Notes: a model not told the origin generated them from the letters alone. Positions 12,601 through 24,977 are shown, counted from the stretch's first letter. The stretch is 64,000 bases of DNA from Silene conica (GCA_029255685.2 CM055317.2:22204501-22268500); one strand, 5' to 3'. A program made the numbers and translations.

Positions 12601-12789
12601 TTTATTATATTTTAGTATTTGCTGCGTCTTTTACTATGAACGCCGCAAATAGACTATTCAAGGCGTTGTTTTACAAAAAACGCCGCAAATGGTAAAATGA
12701 TTTAATTTTTATTTTTATTTGCTGCTATTTGTGGAAAACGCCTCAAATAGATAGTCGCAAATTAAATAACTATTTTTCTACTAGGGCTA

Positions 12790-13788
12790 TTTCCACTTTT
12801 ACTCACACTCTCGTTTTTAATAATGTTCTCGTTGTTCCTAACATCTCTCGCAATTTGTTTCCCGTCTCTCAATTTTGTACTAACAATAATGTTACTTCTT
12901 TGTTCTCACCTAGCTCTTTTTGTTTCAAGGAAACTACGACGGGAGCGAACCTTCTTCATGAGTCATTCCTTGATGGTTCCTACCATTGAAATCCCCCACC
13001 GCGACCTCAAGCTCACACGGCCATTTCAACCAGAAACAACCTGTGGCACCACCGCTTAGGCCACCCTTTATTAGCTACTCTTTAATTGTTAAACTCTAAA
13101 TTATATTTTCGTATTTCTACTTTCTTGCACTATAATGCCTGTTTTATCAATAAAAGTCACAAGCTCCCCTTCTGTACTTTAACCTTAGCTTCAACCGAAT
13201 CCCTCGACCTAATTTTCTCCGACGTTTGGAACTCCCCCGTTCCTTTTCACGACTCCTTTAAATACTACATCATATTTGTTGATCATTTCTCTCATTATTT
13301 TTAGTTATACCCAGTCAAACAAAACCCGACTCGTTATTAACATTCAACTGTTTCAAAGCCGTACTCGAAAACTATTTCAAAAAATCCATTAAACAATTCT
13401 ACTTCGATAACGGAGGAGAATACAAAAAAATGACACCCACTCTCGTTGATGACGGAATCACTCATCTTACCTCTCCACCTCTCCACCTCACACACCTGAA
13501 CACAATAGTTTCGCTGAAAGCCGACACCATCATGTTGTCGAAACGGTCTTGCCCTTTTTACTTATGCCCACATGCCTCAAAAATTTTGGCTCTTTGCCTT
13601 TTTCGCTGCCACCTACCTCATCAATCGATTACCCACCCTAACGTTATATATTAGACAATCAATCACCATATCAAATCCTTTTCGGCCAATCCCCTAATTA
13701 TCTCAAGCTTCGCTCATTCGGTTACCTATGTTATCCGTTACTCCGCCCGTACAATCATCACAAACTCGAACCCAAATCTCAACCATGC
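12790..13788 (+). pseudogene. Copia 1 pre-integrase and integrase region, broken
   Basis: After the CACTA-like insertion the frame reads TFTHTLVFNNVLVVPNISRN, then the pre-integrase zinc region LWHHRLGHP near 13041-13067. Integrase remnants include FSDVWNSP and YIIFVDHFSHY, followed by TAG where tryptophan is usual. Later pieces (for example YFDNGGEY near 13401) need frame changes. The core of integrase is therefore non-functional. Confidence 0.75.
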
Positions 13789-15736
13789 GTGTTTGTTGGC
13801 TATTCTACTACTCAAAGTGCTTATTTGTGCTTCAAACCCATCACTCAACGCCTATACACTTCTCGCCACGTTCGATTCATTGAAACCGAATTCCCTTATC
13901 TCGACCTCACCAAATCGACAACCACAACCCTCCCTTCACCGGAACAATGGTGCACTCTCACTCTTCCCATCCTACCTCCCTACACAACCCCCCTTCCGCC
14001 GCTACTACACCTCCCCCACCCCCATCCTGAGCCTTCTTCGCCCCCAACCTTGCTTGTTTCCTCTATCTCACCACCCTCCTCTAACCCATCTACTCCTGCC
14101 TCTTCGCCCCCCACCACCTCCACCACCTTCTGTCCACCGTGCCATAACCTATCTTTGCAACAATATCAACCCTAAGTATGCCAAAACAGCCACCCTAAGC
14201 TCCCCTCATACGACTCCCACCACAATGAAACAAACCTTGATTGATCCTCGCTGGCAACATGCTATGACTGAGGAACACCATGCTCTTTTACGTAACAAAA
14301 CTTGGACCCTAGTGCCACGCAATCACGCCCCCAATATTGTTGGATGCAAATGGGTCTTTCGTGTCAAGTATAACATCGATGGAAGTATCAAACAATATAA
14401 AGTGAGACTCATTGCCAAAGGTTTTCATCAGCGCCCCGACGTCAACTACTCCGAAACATTCAGCCCTGTCATTAAAACAACCACTATCCGTCTCATTTTA
14501 ACCATCGTTGTCACCCAAAGATGGCATTTTCACCAATTAGACATTAACAACGCCTTTCTCCAAGGTACCTTAAGTGAGTCTGTGTTTATGGTCCAACCAC
14601 CCGGTTTCATTGACCCGGAAAAACCCAACCATGTATATAAATTGCATAAAGCCATCTATGGTCTCAAACAAGCCCTAAGGGCCTGGTATACCGCTCTAAG
14701 AAACCACCTCGTCAGTCACGGTTTTCGCAACTTCATGTCAGACCCGTCTCTCTTTATCTTGCTCAAACCACATACAAAACTTTTCGTCCTTGTCTATGTC
14801 GACGACATCATCGTCACTGGACCCAATCAAAATCACATTAAACAATTTATCTCTCATTTGTCGACCACCTTTTCCCTCAAAGACCTAGGTCCTCTTTCCT
14901 ACTTCTTAGGCATTGAGGTCACCCCCACCACCCATGGGTTACATTTGAATCAAACAAAATACTTGTCTGATATTCTTCACAAACACAACTTTCAAGATTG
15001 TAACCCCGCACCAACTCCAATGCTCTTTCATCCTCCCCTTATCGCTGAACCTAACCAACCCATTGCAAATGAAGCCGATTACCGAGCTATAGTTGGAAGT
15101 CTCCAATACCTTTCACTTACCCGTCCGGACATTGAGTTTCCGGTCAACAAGCTTGCTCAGTTTTTAACTCATCCGACCTCGACTCACTGGCTCGCCCTTA
15201 AACGACTGTTACGTTATCTTAATAACACTCTTCACCTTGGTATTCACCTTAATAGCTCGTCCCCTCTTCGTCTTCACGCATACTGTGATGCTGATTGGGG
15301 TGGTGACCCATCGAACTATGTGACGACCACTGGTTCTCTAGTTTACTTGAGTGGTAATCCTATTTCTTGTTCATCTAAAAAGCAGCGTGCCCTTTTCTGC
15401 TCATCCACGGAAGCAGAGTTCCGAGCCATCGCTGCTACGACCACTGAATTGCTATGGCTTAACTCACTCTTCTCTGAACTTGGTGTCACGACTCTCCCTG
15501 TACCAACTATTTACTGTGACAATTTGAGTGCCACAAGCTACTCTACTAATCCAGTATTTTATTCCAGAATGAAGCATTTAGTCATTGTCTTTCACTTTGT
15601 TAAAGAACATGTCCCTACATGCACAATTTGGGTACAACACATCAATGGTACGGATCAACTCGCTGACACCTTAACAAAGCCGCTTCACAAGCCTCGTTTT
15701 CTCGAGTTGTCTTCCAAGATTGGTCTGCGTCTTTGA
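13789..15736 (+). pseudogene. Copia 1 integrase tail, reverse transcriptase and RNase H
   Basis: The integrase tail (FVGYSTTQSAYLCF) lies in one frame up to about 14170. RT and RNase H then run uninterrupted in another frame from about 14180 to TGA 15734-15736. RT shows WVFRVKYN, DINNAFLQG, YGLKQA and the catalytic YVDD at 14795-14806. RNase H shows CDADWGGDP, SSTEAEFRA, CDNLSA and the closing LADTLTKPL. These domains would copy the element RNA to DNA in the particle. The long RT-RNase H frame is intact, but integrase, protease and gag are not. Confidence 0.88.
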
Positions 15737-15756
15737 CCGTCCATCTTGAGCGGGAA

Positions 15757-15973
15757 TGTTAACACTATCAATGGCGAAGTCGAAATCGAAGCACATCAAA
15801 GGCCTGCTACGTAACATTCAAACATTCATAGCACATATCATTTACTCAAGTCTTCAATGTATCTTATCTTATCTTATTCAATGTATAGTGTAACCTCCCT
15901 AGTCAAAAGTCTCTATGGTTGCATAGCCTTAATGTATATATAACCTATGTAATCTTGCGTATTAGATACATAA
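15757..15973 (+). repeat. 3' LTR of copia 1, left part
   Basis: It starts TGTTAACA after a short purine tract (GAGCGGGAA) and matches the 5' LTR up to ATTAGATACATAA. There a Helitron is inserted; the rest of the LTR is at 42292-42322. Confidence 0.92.
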
Positions 15974-17433
15974 TCATTATATATATAAAAGAAGGATGTT
16001 AAAGTGTTGCTGTGTCATTATAATATTTCAGCATTTGCATAATGGAGGTCTCTCATCCATTTTGAGAATGTTAGATCCAATTTGACCAATAAAAGTAAGC
16101 CAACTATATATAATTATGATATAATATAATATAATATAATAATAAATAATAATAATAATAACACCTTTTCCACACATCATCATATATTTATCTAATGCAG
16201 TAACCAAAATGCTGACGTGGCATCTCAATTTTTCTCCATAATCTGATGTGGCGTTACACTAATGAAGTTACAATTTCAGAATTAAATGTAGAACTCAACT
16301 GAATAGAATATGGAATTAATATGGAATATTCCATTAACAATATTCTATACCAGTTAATAAAATATTATTTACAACTCAGTTTAATATTACGTACCAATCA
16401 ATCTCCTAAATATTAACAATTTATCGAACTGATATGAAATATTCCATTATCGATATTCTATACCACTTAATGGAATATTATTTCCAACTCATTTAATATA
16501 CGTACCAATCTATCTCCTAAACATTAACAATTTTATATAGTGAATTGAAACATGATAGATAATCCTTTAATTGATTGATTTGAATTGACTAAATTATAGA
16601 AACACAATTGCTATTTTATGATCTACTAATTTTATCTTATATAAACCTTATAAACATAAATATAAAAGATATTTATTCTCAGTTAACATAAAATTGCATA
16701 TGCTGTTACCAAAACTATTTGCTAATTTTTTGGAGTCAAATAAAGATAGAGTTGCTTTGACTTATTTCAAGTTATTAAAATGATTTTTCACATCAAGGGA
16801 ATCCATTTTAATACGAAAAATATTTATTTAATATAGTAAATGAGTGATTTTTTTAATAAAACTGGACTGTCTTAGTATAAGACGGTCGCACACAATAAAT
16901 AATGTTTAATATAAAACATCTACATTAAATATAAGCAAATTTACGTTTTCAACCCAACTATCCATTTACTATTTAAGTTTCAACAGATTATTTACGTTTT
17001 GGTTTTAATGTATGATATGTATAACTTTATTGTAAAACTATTTTACATATTTTAAAAATGGTGCAATGGGTAACACTTTATTGAACAAAATATATGATAG
17101 CTCATGTATACCGACATGTGTGATAAATCATCCGAAATAAATTTATCCGTAAACAATTAATCTGTTTTTGATATTATTTACTACTACATTCATCTAAAAT
17201 TCTAAAAACAGATCTCCGTAAATAATTAATCTGTTTATCTTTAATATTATTAACTATATTCATCTAAAATACTAAAAACAAATCAGTGAATTTCACGGGT
17301 TACAACCTAGCATAATTATAATACTATTAACTGTAATAATAGTAATAGTAGTAGCATCTTTCCCACGCATATAATCATGATACTATTAACTATTAACTAC
17401 AATAATTTTCGTAAATAAACACCAGTAATTATC
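15974..17433 (+). other. Helitron 5' arm, AT-rich, non-coding
   Basis: This contains an AATAATA microsatellite (about 16110-16163) and an imperfect tandem duplication of about 115 bp, the TATTCTATACCA...TAACAATTT segment seen at 16320-16425 and 16436-16535. At 17286-17310 a GTGAATTTCAC hairpin is followed by CTAG, like a decayed second Helitron 3' end. No gene is seen. Confidence 0.5.
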
Positions 17434-17946
17434 CTATACAACCGTCTCACATATGGATATTGTGAGACGGGTCCTTTTAACCCGTTTTACATATTGAATA
17501 TGTTAAATGGGTTGGGGGAATTTATGTTATAGTGAAAATTGTGTACAATAATTATAGGGTTTTAGAAAATTTCAAAGCAGTTTTAGGAAAGCGTAAATTG
17601 TTTTCCCCATAACTTTCCTCCTTCCCCATATTTTTTTCTCTTTCCCTCATCATTACACTGCTTCCCCATACGGTTTTCCTACATTCCCCATACGTCTAAT
17701 TGAAAATTAATCTCCATCTTCTTCCATAAACCAATTCATTCGAAATTAGTTCATTTTCCACCATTTTCTTGTTTCTGTTTACAATTTATTGAAGAAGAAT
17801 TGGGGAAAAACACTGTAACGAGAAAAAGAAAAGTCATTGAAGGTATGTTTCTCGATTTTAATCCGTTTTACTAGATTTTTTATATTTTTTTTTCAATCGA
17901 TTATAATCGTGTTTCCTTAATTCCGGATTTTAATTGAGTTTTTTTC

Positions 17947-18157
17947 GTGTTGTTGTTAGTGGAGGAGGAAGAAGAAGTTGTTGTTGAGGAGAATGATAAC
18001 GAAGTTGAGGATGATGGTAACAATGATGCGGAAATGACGACGAGGAACCCATTGATGAAGAACTCATTTAGGTTGAAGTCCCTAAAAACAGCAGGTTTGC
18101 AAATTTATATGATCAAATTAAGTTGTTACTTTAGTGAACATAATTACCATGAAATGT
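17947..18157 (+). pseudogene. Acidic N-terminal fragment, possibly FAR1-related
   Basis: A run coding for VEEEEEVVVEEND and further acidic residues continues, after a frame change, into DDEEPIDEEL, a stop, and then EVPKNSRFANLYDQIK. An acidic lead followed by EVPK...F is how many FAR1-RELATED SEQUENCE proteins begin their DNA-binding domain. The match is short and needs a frameshift and a stop, so the name is only a suggestion. Confidence 0.35.
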
Positions 18158-18732
18158 TTATCGGTAACCATTATAGTGGCTAATATACTTTTGTGAACAA
18201 TGTTATTTTCAGTTTGTACTTTGAGGTATAAAGTGTTCATCTTGTCTGTATTTTAGACCATTGTTGCAGATGTGTTTTAGATCATTTTGTGTCAATTTTT
18301 GTGTGAATTTTTATGCTATTACTGGTGTATTTCAAATCTAATAACCAATTAGATGATTAGCAACCATGTTCTGAAATATTGAGACCATTTTGTATTAAAT
18401 ATTTAATGTGGTAACCAATATTTAGTGGGATCTGATATAGAGGCGTCATTACATCTGTTCAGAATCTGATCTGATATAGTAACCATGAATTGTTTGTTGT
18501 TCTAGTGACCATTTTGTAGTTACAGATGACCATAAACTAGTTACATATGACCATGTTGTAAAACTCATTGAGTAAAAAAAATCTCTTAATACTGGTGTCA
18601 CGTCTGTCATGATGACCATTTTATAGTTATTGGAGACCTTGTTCGCTTAGTTAGGGACCACTAAACGTCTGTCATGGTGACCATTCTGTGACCATTAAAT
18701 AAATTATTTATTAAAGTTGTTGTTTTTAACAG

Positions 18733-18945
18733 CCTTACAAAGTAGCATGGATGTTGATCAAGCGTGACATGGAGATGGTGGGAAGATTTAATGCGGCAAG
18801 GTTGGAAGAGCTTAGGGGGATTGGAGTTGCCACCGAGAATGAGCCTAGCGTGTTGTCTCAAGTGTTGACACAAGGACAAGACTTTTCGTGGACTCAAAAG
18901 TGGAAGAACCGATCCGAAGAAAAAGAGCAAGTAGTGTTGAAGTAG
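18733..18945 (+). pseudogene. Unrecognised exon-like open segment
   Basis: The open segment follows a TTAACAG acceptor-like site. It runs PYKVAWMLIKRDME to TAG at 18943-18945, about 70 residues with normal-looking composition (charged, with NAARLEELRG and FSWTQKWKNRSEE). I do not recognise the family. It lies between the two FAR1-like fragments of the Mutator-like element, so it may be the end of a captured gene. Confidence 0.4.
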
Positions 18946-19189
18946 TATTTTGGTTTTTTATTGGAAAAAACTTATTTTGTCATACTTGAAGTAGAAATTC
19001 TATCTGGTCTGTGTTTTTATTTTGTCATAGCAAATTAGCAGCAGAAATGTTATTTGGTTTGGGGATATTTTGGCCAGAAATGCCTTTTTAGTGACCAATT
19101 TATGATAATCATTCCCCATTTTGCAGTATTTATTAGCTGTTTTATATGCTGAAGTTTTGCAAAAGGTTAATTTGAATAATAAGCTGGTC

Positions 19190-19720
19190 ACTGTATATGA
19201 TATAAGTTGTCACTCTGTATGATAAAAGTGGTCACTCTATAAAGTTAGATGTTGAAAATAAAAAATGGTCATTGTGTATGATAGAAGTGGTCGCAAATAA
19301 AAGAAAAATGGTCACTCTGTATTCAATATTACTCACCATAACCATTTTATAAAAGTTAAAAGTACGAATATAATGGTCACAATTCATAGTATATGTGGTC
19401 ACATATAATTGTTAAAAATGACAAAAGCGAAAAAATGTTATTAGTGGTCATTAATTCTGTATCATAGTATGATATAGAGTGGTCACAAATAACAGAAAAT
19501 TGGTCCCACTGTAATGAATATTACTCACTCGCCATGACCGTTCTATAAAAGTTAAAATTAGGAATATAATGGTCACATATTATTGTATATATGTGGTCAC
19601 ATATCATACTGTAATGGTAAAAAAACGTTTAATTGTTAAAAATTACACGAATGCGCAAAAATGCTTTATAAGTGGTCACTCTGTAACACAAAAGTGGTCA
19701 CAAACGGACACTAGTTCAAT
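19190..19720 (+). repeat. Cluster of about 15 GGTCAC-type repeats
   Basis: About 15 short copies of (A/T)(A/G)TGGTCAC or close variants occur in 530 bp, often followed by TCTGTA or ATAT. Complementary GTGACCAT copies lie upstream (about 18500-18690), and more occur near 20100-20520. The spacing is irregular, 15 to 60 bp. Confidence 0.75.
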
Positions 19721-19799
19721 GTCATGAAAGGAAAAAAAACTACAAACAGTAGTTTAATGTGATGGCACAAAAAAAACTTAAACCCCTAATAAGGTATTA

Positions 19800-20710
19800 C
19801 AATAGAGACGAGGGATCAAGATTGTCTTCTCTGGCGGCCATAACTTTTTTGCTAGAACGAAGTGGTTACACCTTGAGATGAACAAACAAAATTTCTCTCG
19901 TACGCAGGAGCTCCGAGAATTTTTCTACGACAAGTCCCCAAGTTTATTCCAAAACCCATTGCACTAGCATGAGATTCATACATCGAATATAATGTCTCCC
20001 ATTTAAGACTCGTCTCCCCAGCTAATGAACGGAGTAACTCTGTACCTGAATAATACACATACAAAAAATGCTCAGTTCAACAGACAGTTCATAATAATAT
20101 AATATGGTCACCATTTAATATAATATGGTCATCTTTAACAATAACATGATCGCCAAAACGAAAACCGTACACTTTTAAACAACTACATCGGACAATTCAT
20201 AATAATATAACATGACCACAAGTAACTATACCATGATCACTGTAACAAAAACATGGTCACCAATGTTTATAACTTATGTCATTTCCACATAAAAAAAATG
20301 AACTCCATTATATGAAAAATTAACATAGAAACTTATCAAACTAACAAATAAACTTATTAACACACATATTCAAACTTACATGTGACTTTCTGAAAAAGAA
20401 ACTTATGAAAGTAACAAATGAGTTGTATAATGGTGAACTCAACCTCAACACTTACTGATAAACTTATAACAAAATTACGTGGTCGTTATCATTTATAACA
20501 TGGTCTCTAAAAATATAAACAAGGTCAATATTTGCAGACAAACATAAGGAATTTTCTAATGTTATTGTAGTCATTGTCGTGTGCTCGATTTTTTCTCATA
20601 AATGTAATATCATTGGGATTGGAAGCTTCTTCATGGTTTACATCAGACCCTTGCACTAAGGATGATTCATTGTCTATCATCATTGGGGTGAGAATAATAT
20701 CACTCTCCAT
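19800..20710 (-). pseudogene. FAR1-type DNA-binding domain gene fragment
   Basis: On the minus strand an N-terminal segment (20710-20525, starting ESDIILTPMM) is followed, after a gap that looks like intron or decay, by 20064-19852. The latter encodes WETLYSMYESHASAMGFGI, then TCRRK, and ends NFVCSSQGV. The order A-x-x-x-Y-x-x-H/Y-A-x-x-x-GF, basic RRK, and FVCS-x-x-G matches the zinc-binding FAR1 domain (PF03101) as I remember it. A stop follows TTSF, and the next stretch (QKSYGRQRRQS) has another stop. FAR1 proteins are nuclear and derive from Mutator transposases. It is a relic. Confidence 0.6.
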
Positions 20711-21062
20711 GAACTTTGTATTTTTTTTTGTTTGTTCTTATTTTTTAATTATGAAAAAGATAGTGAATGATTGTTGAAAAAACGGACGAAGATGCATGAA
20801 TGAATGAATGATTGTATTTTTTTTAACTGTTGAATAAACGATGAAGATGCATGAATGAATGTTGCAAATGCCAAGTAACATTTAATTAGTTCCATGCATG
20901 GGAAAATAGGGATGTATTGGGAAACTAATTGTATTGGAAGAATAATAGAATGTTGGAAAAATAAAATAGGTATTAAAGTTTATTAGTCAATTGGATATCC
21001 ATTAAATAAAACGGGTAAAATAGACCCGTTGCATGGTATCCATTTGTACAACGGTCTTATAG

Positions 21063-21500
21063 TAGTTTTTGTGAATAAACACAATAGACATTAATTATAA
21101 TTTTGAATATTATAAAATAATTAATGGTGAAATTAGCACCTTTCCCACACATTGATTATTATATGCCAACTTTTAATAATTAATGTTACTATTAATTAAA
21201 GAAGTTGTTGTCTCCAATGAAGAATACTGATTATATATTACTACATTTATTATTATAATACTATTTATTATAATAGTATTAATTACAATTAAGCCACATT
21301 AAAAAATAGCATTACATGGTATTATTACTTTGACGTTTTTACAGTTTTTACAGATTATACTTGGTCTTTACATATATGATGTTTTTAAAAAATTACACAT
21401 ATGACGTATTATAAAACCATTATACGATATATGACGTTTTTAAAACAAAATACTCATTAAGGAAATGTGTACTACTCATCATTATGAATACCCGTTACTA
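21063..21500. other. AT-rich Helitron body, no gene seen
   Basis: The segment contains short repeats of ATATGACGT(A/T)TT and a piece (GCACCTTTCCCACACAT near 21137) related to pieces near 16163 and 17353. I see nothing coding in it. Confidence 0.4.
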
Positions 21501-23737
21501 TCTATATAAAAGTATATAAGAAGAACCATCATATATGAATTGGACACATGTCACTCCCACATTAAAAAATTTTCCGCCCAAATTTCCATGATGTGATTAA
21601 ATTTTGGAAAAAATATTCTCACTGATTAATGTATACAAAATATTGGAAAAATATTCTCACATCACTAATAAATATACAAAATATTGCAAATTATTCTTTG
21701 GATATGCTTTAATAATTAATCCATATAATAAAAATCGGTAACTAATCTGATAAATTTACCTTTCCTTCCCATCTATATTAATTTTGGAAACGAATATTTA
21801 GATAATTATTATTATAATTATTATTATAAAATACACAGAAAAATACGGCAACTAATATGGTAAATTTCAATTTCCTTCTAATCTAAATTAAATGCGGAAA
21901 AGAATATTTTTATAATTATTAATAAACAATCAAAGAAATACACCTGGGAGAACGACGATTAATCTTTAAATAATCAATCAAAGAAATACACTCGGAAAAA
22001 AACGGCAAATAATATTTAAATAACCAATCAATAAAAGATAATCAATCTTGAGTCAATCAAGTTATTGACGTGGAATATATATTGCGTAAAGAATTGTGTA
22101 AATCGCATACATGTACAAACCAAAAAACAAAAATACTAGATTCCTTGAAATTTATATTTGAGTATAATACATGTCATATACTAGTTTAAGGTAAAAATGG
22201 AATATATTGTATCATACAACTATTCTAGGTATAGAATGCAATATGATGAAAGACATAAAAAATATTGCAACCGTATAAGATGTTGTATTCTTATCTTATA
22301 AAAGATATTGCAGCCGTAAAAGATACTATTTTATAATTGTATTCTTATCTTCAATATTGTACGTATGAAATATATTGTACCATACAGTTATTGTACGTAT
22401 TGAATGCAATATGATTCATATATAACTATAGTAGATAAATCATTGGACACATGTCAATCATTGGTTAAATATTTTTTTGTCCATTAGTTATTTCGTTATT
22501 TATGGTAAAATTATTACTTAGTTTCAAATTAATACTAATTGTGATTATTATATTATAGTATTATTATATTTTTTCTTTTTATAATTTTAACTAATCATGT
22601 TATCTATATCCATTTATAATTTTTTCTCTTTTATGATTTGATTATGTAGAATTTCTATTTATTTGATTTTACTTGAGTACTTAAATGTTTACGGAGTATT
22701 ACTCGGTCAATAATCTCTTATTTGTAAAGAAGTACAAAACATTTGCTAATGTAATTCAATAAACCAATCTTTTTTATACTTGGAAATATTTAGAACTTAG
22801 ATTTTCTGTTCAAGGTTTAGAAATGATTATACTAAGACATTAATTTTGTATGACTTATTTTTCAAGTTTTTTTTCCGACAATTTTACTGAGATATTAATT
22901 TTGTATGACTTATTTTACGGCAAATAAATGGAACATACTACTACGATATTTTCCCACAACACACATACTTTCCGTAAATGAAAACCGTACAAATTACGCA
23001 CAGTCCACCAATACAACAATATCAGTCCAAAACTATGGCATGATGTATTTCCTTATTTAATCCCTTTAATTTTTGCCCTCATTGTTTTGTTATACTTTTT
23101 CCGTACTATATTTGGTAAATGATTCGAATCAAGTTTTGTCGGACCAATATGGGTTGGGTTTAGTTTAGTTCATCATTATTTTGGAATAATTCAAGTTGTG
23201 TCGGTCATTTTTGGGTTTCAGATTTATTTTGATGTGTTGGTCGGTTTAAGTGGGTCGGGTCATTTTCGGGTTAATGACCAAGAGCGAAATCATAATTTTG
23301 GATCTAGGTGGTTTCAGATCGGCCACTTCGGGTTGGATCAGTTATCAATCGAGATAATTTAGGTCATTATGGGTCGGGTCAGATCAATTCGAATTTTGGG
23401 TCACATTCGGGTGTTGTAATTTGGGTCAATGTTGGATCTTAGGTCAACCTATTTTTGGATCTGTAACAGTTCTCAAATACTCTGAAATATGACAATAATA
23501 AAAGGATAAACTGTGATAGTCGAGTAACTGAAAATAGGAGCTTATAAATACAGATAAAAGGGGAGACCAAATATTACTCCAAACCACAAATTACAAATAA
23601 CGAATTGTGCCTGGCTATTTTAACCTATTGGCAACACAATTATTCTAATTTTTTATACATTTTAAACATTTATCTATATAGAACTATGATCTATTCAACT
23701 ATGCATTTCCGTGCAATTTGCACGGGTTCTAAGCTAG
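21501..23737 (+). mobile_element. Non-autonomous Helitron nested in the larger Helitron
   Basis: It starts TCTATATAAAAGTATATAAG after A21500 and ends CTAG (23734-23737) before T23738. Eight bases upstream of the CTAG lies a near-perfect hairpin, CCGTGCAATTTGCACGG (23709-23725, 8-bp stem and 1-base loop). These are the defining ends of a Helitron with an A|T target. It has no Rep or helicase. The interior is AT-rich and includes a GGGTCGGGTC-like stretch (about 23150-23410). Confidence 0.83.
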
Positions 23738-24972
23738 TTAATTACATAATGTAATTACCAAAAAAACATCAATTATAGAGCTAACCATTATATTTCCAAT
23801 AACCCTTTTGGTTTCTCTATGTTGCTCGAAAATTTCAATGGTCAGCCTTATCTTTTTTTTCTCCTCCTTTGTTTTCTACAATATGCAAATAGTTAAATAC
23901 AAATTTGACCAACATAATTTTTCCTATTCTGAAATTTTAAGTCTCTAAACAATACAATTTCTCTTCTAAAAAATCACAAAATCGAATTACCATCATGGCT
24001 ATTGCACCATTACTTACTATTAACCAACTAAAATTTGGAATTAGGCTTACACAAATAAATGTAAGAGTAGTCAGAAATGGACTAGACCTGAATTTAAAGA
24101 TAAGAAGAAGACCAATGCTATTGAACATCTATTAGTTGATTCAGAGCTACGTTTATATTATTTTCTGAATTTAAAGATAAGAAGATATGATTTAGACTAA
24201 TTGATACTCATATAATTTTTTTCTATATTTACAATATTGACCAGAATCATTTGAGTATTTTAGTAGGAAAGTTTTGCTATCTTTAGGACGATTGTGATAT
24301 TGCATATCTCTAATAACACATTCCAAATAAAATCACCTTAAAAACTGTCAAAAAAATAATCATTTTGCTTGATTCAAGGGATTGATATATTTGAATATGG
24401 AGAATAAAAGAATATTATATTAAGATTTTACGAGAATTTTATATTAAGATTTTACGAGAATTTTTATAATTTCGCCTAAAATGAATTATCAAATATATGT
24501 TTCGTGTATTCGGTAGAAATACTCTCGGTCAATACACAAAAAATAAAATAAAAAAATGTTTCATGCTGGTGTGTTAGAGAACAGAAGGATCGTCGAACAT
24601 TTGTTATACAGTGTAGGAGCGATGAAGACTTATTTTTGTACATGGAATTGTTTGTACTGATTTGTTTTTTCATATCTCGATTAGTTACTTTCTCTTTTCT
24701 CCCTAAAAGCGATTTTATTGCATAAATTAGACATTTATTTTAGACCAGAGATATTAACCATCTCAAATCTCAAATTTAAATCAAATTTCCATTTTTCATT
24801 TCGGATTTTTGTAAGAAAATGTTAATCAGGATATCTACAACTCAATCAAATTTACGTAAAATTTCGAAATAAATACAAAGTATTCGATAAAATTAGTTTG
24901 ACCACTTTAGTGAGTAAAGTATTATAACTTCATTTCTTTTTTAAAAAAAAAAAATCGACTCAAACATATCAA
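23738..24972. other. Helitron body left of the Athila insertion, no intact gene
   Basis: This is AT-rich with no supported frame. Only the last codons, about 24955-24977, read TYQDT, which continues after the Athila element into the Helitron Rep sequence at 37664. The amino-terminal part of Rep is not recognisable here. Confidence 0.5.
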
Positions 24973-24977
24973 GATAC

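Larger units (their letters stand above)
9629..12786. mobile_element. CACTA-like DNA transposon, non-autonomous
   Basis: The left end reads CACAAGTAGCAAATA and the right end, reversed, CCCTAGTAGAAAAATAG. This is a degenerate form of the CACTAGTAGAAAA-type terminus. A 3-bp duplication CTA lies at 9626-9628 and 12787-12789. Removing the element and one CTA rejoins the copia frame as ITHIGSYSISTFTH, direct proof of insertion. Subterminal repeats of ATTTGAGGCG, with inverted CGCC(G/T)CAAATA copies, crowd 9640-9970 and 12615-12765, as is typical for CACTA elements. No transposase frame is present. It carries a Mutator-like element, which itself carries a hAT-like element. Confidence 0.83.
17434..21062. 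mobile_element. Mutator-like element with FAR1-related fragments (putative)
   Basis: The left end reads CTATACAACCGTCTCACATA and the right end, reversed, CTATAAGACCGTTGTACAAA. The similarity continues inward through ATGGATA, ACGGGTC and ACCCGTTTTA, giving inverted repeats of roughly 60 bp. No clear target duplication is visible; both flanks instead share a GT(A/G)AATAAACAC segment. Inside are a FAR1-type domain on the minus strand, an acidic FAR1-like start on the plus strand, an unrecognised exon, and many short GGTCAC repeats. FAR1/FHY3 proteins are related to Mutator transposases, so the fragments may be the element's own old transposase or a captured gene. Confidence 0.62.
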
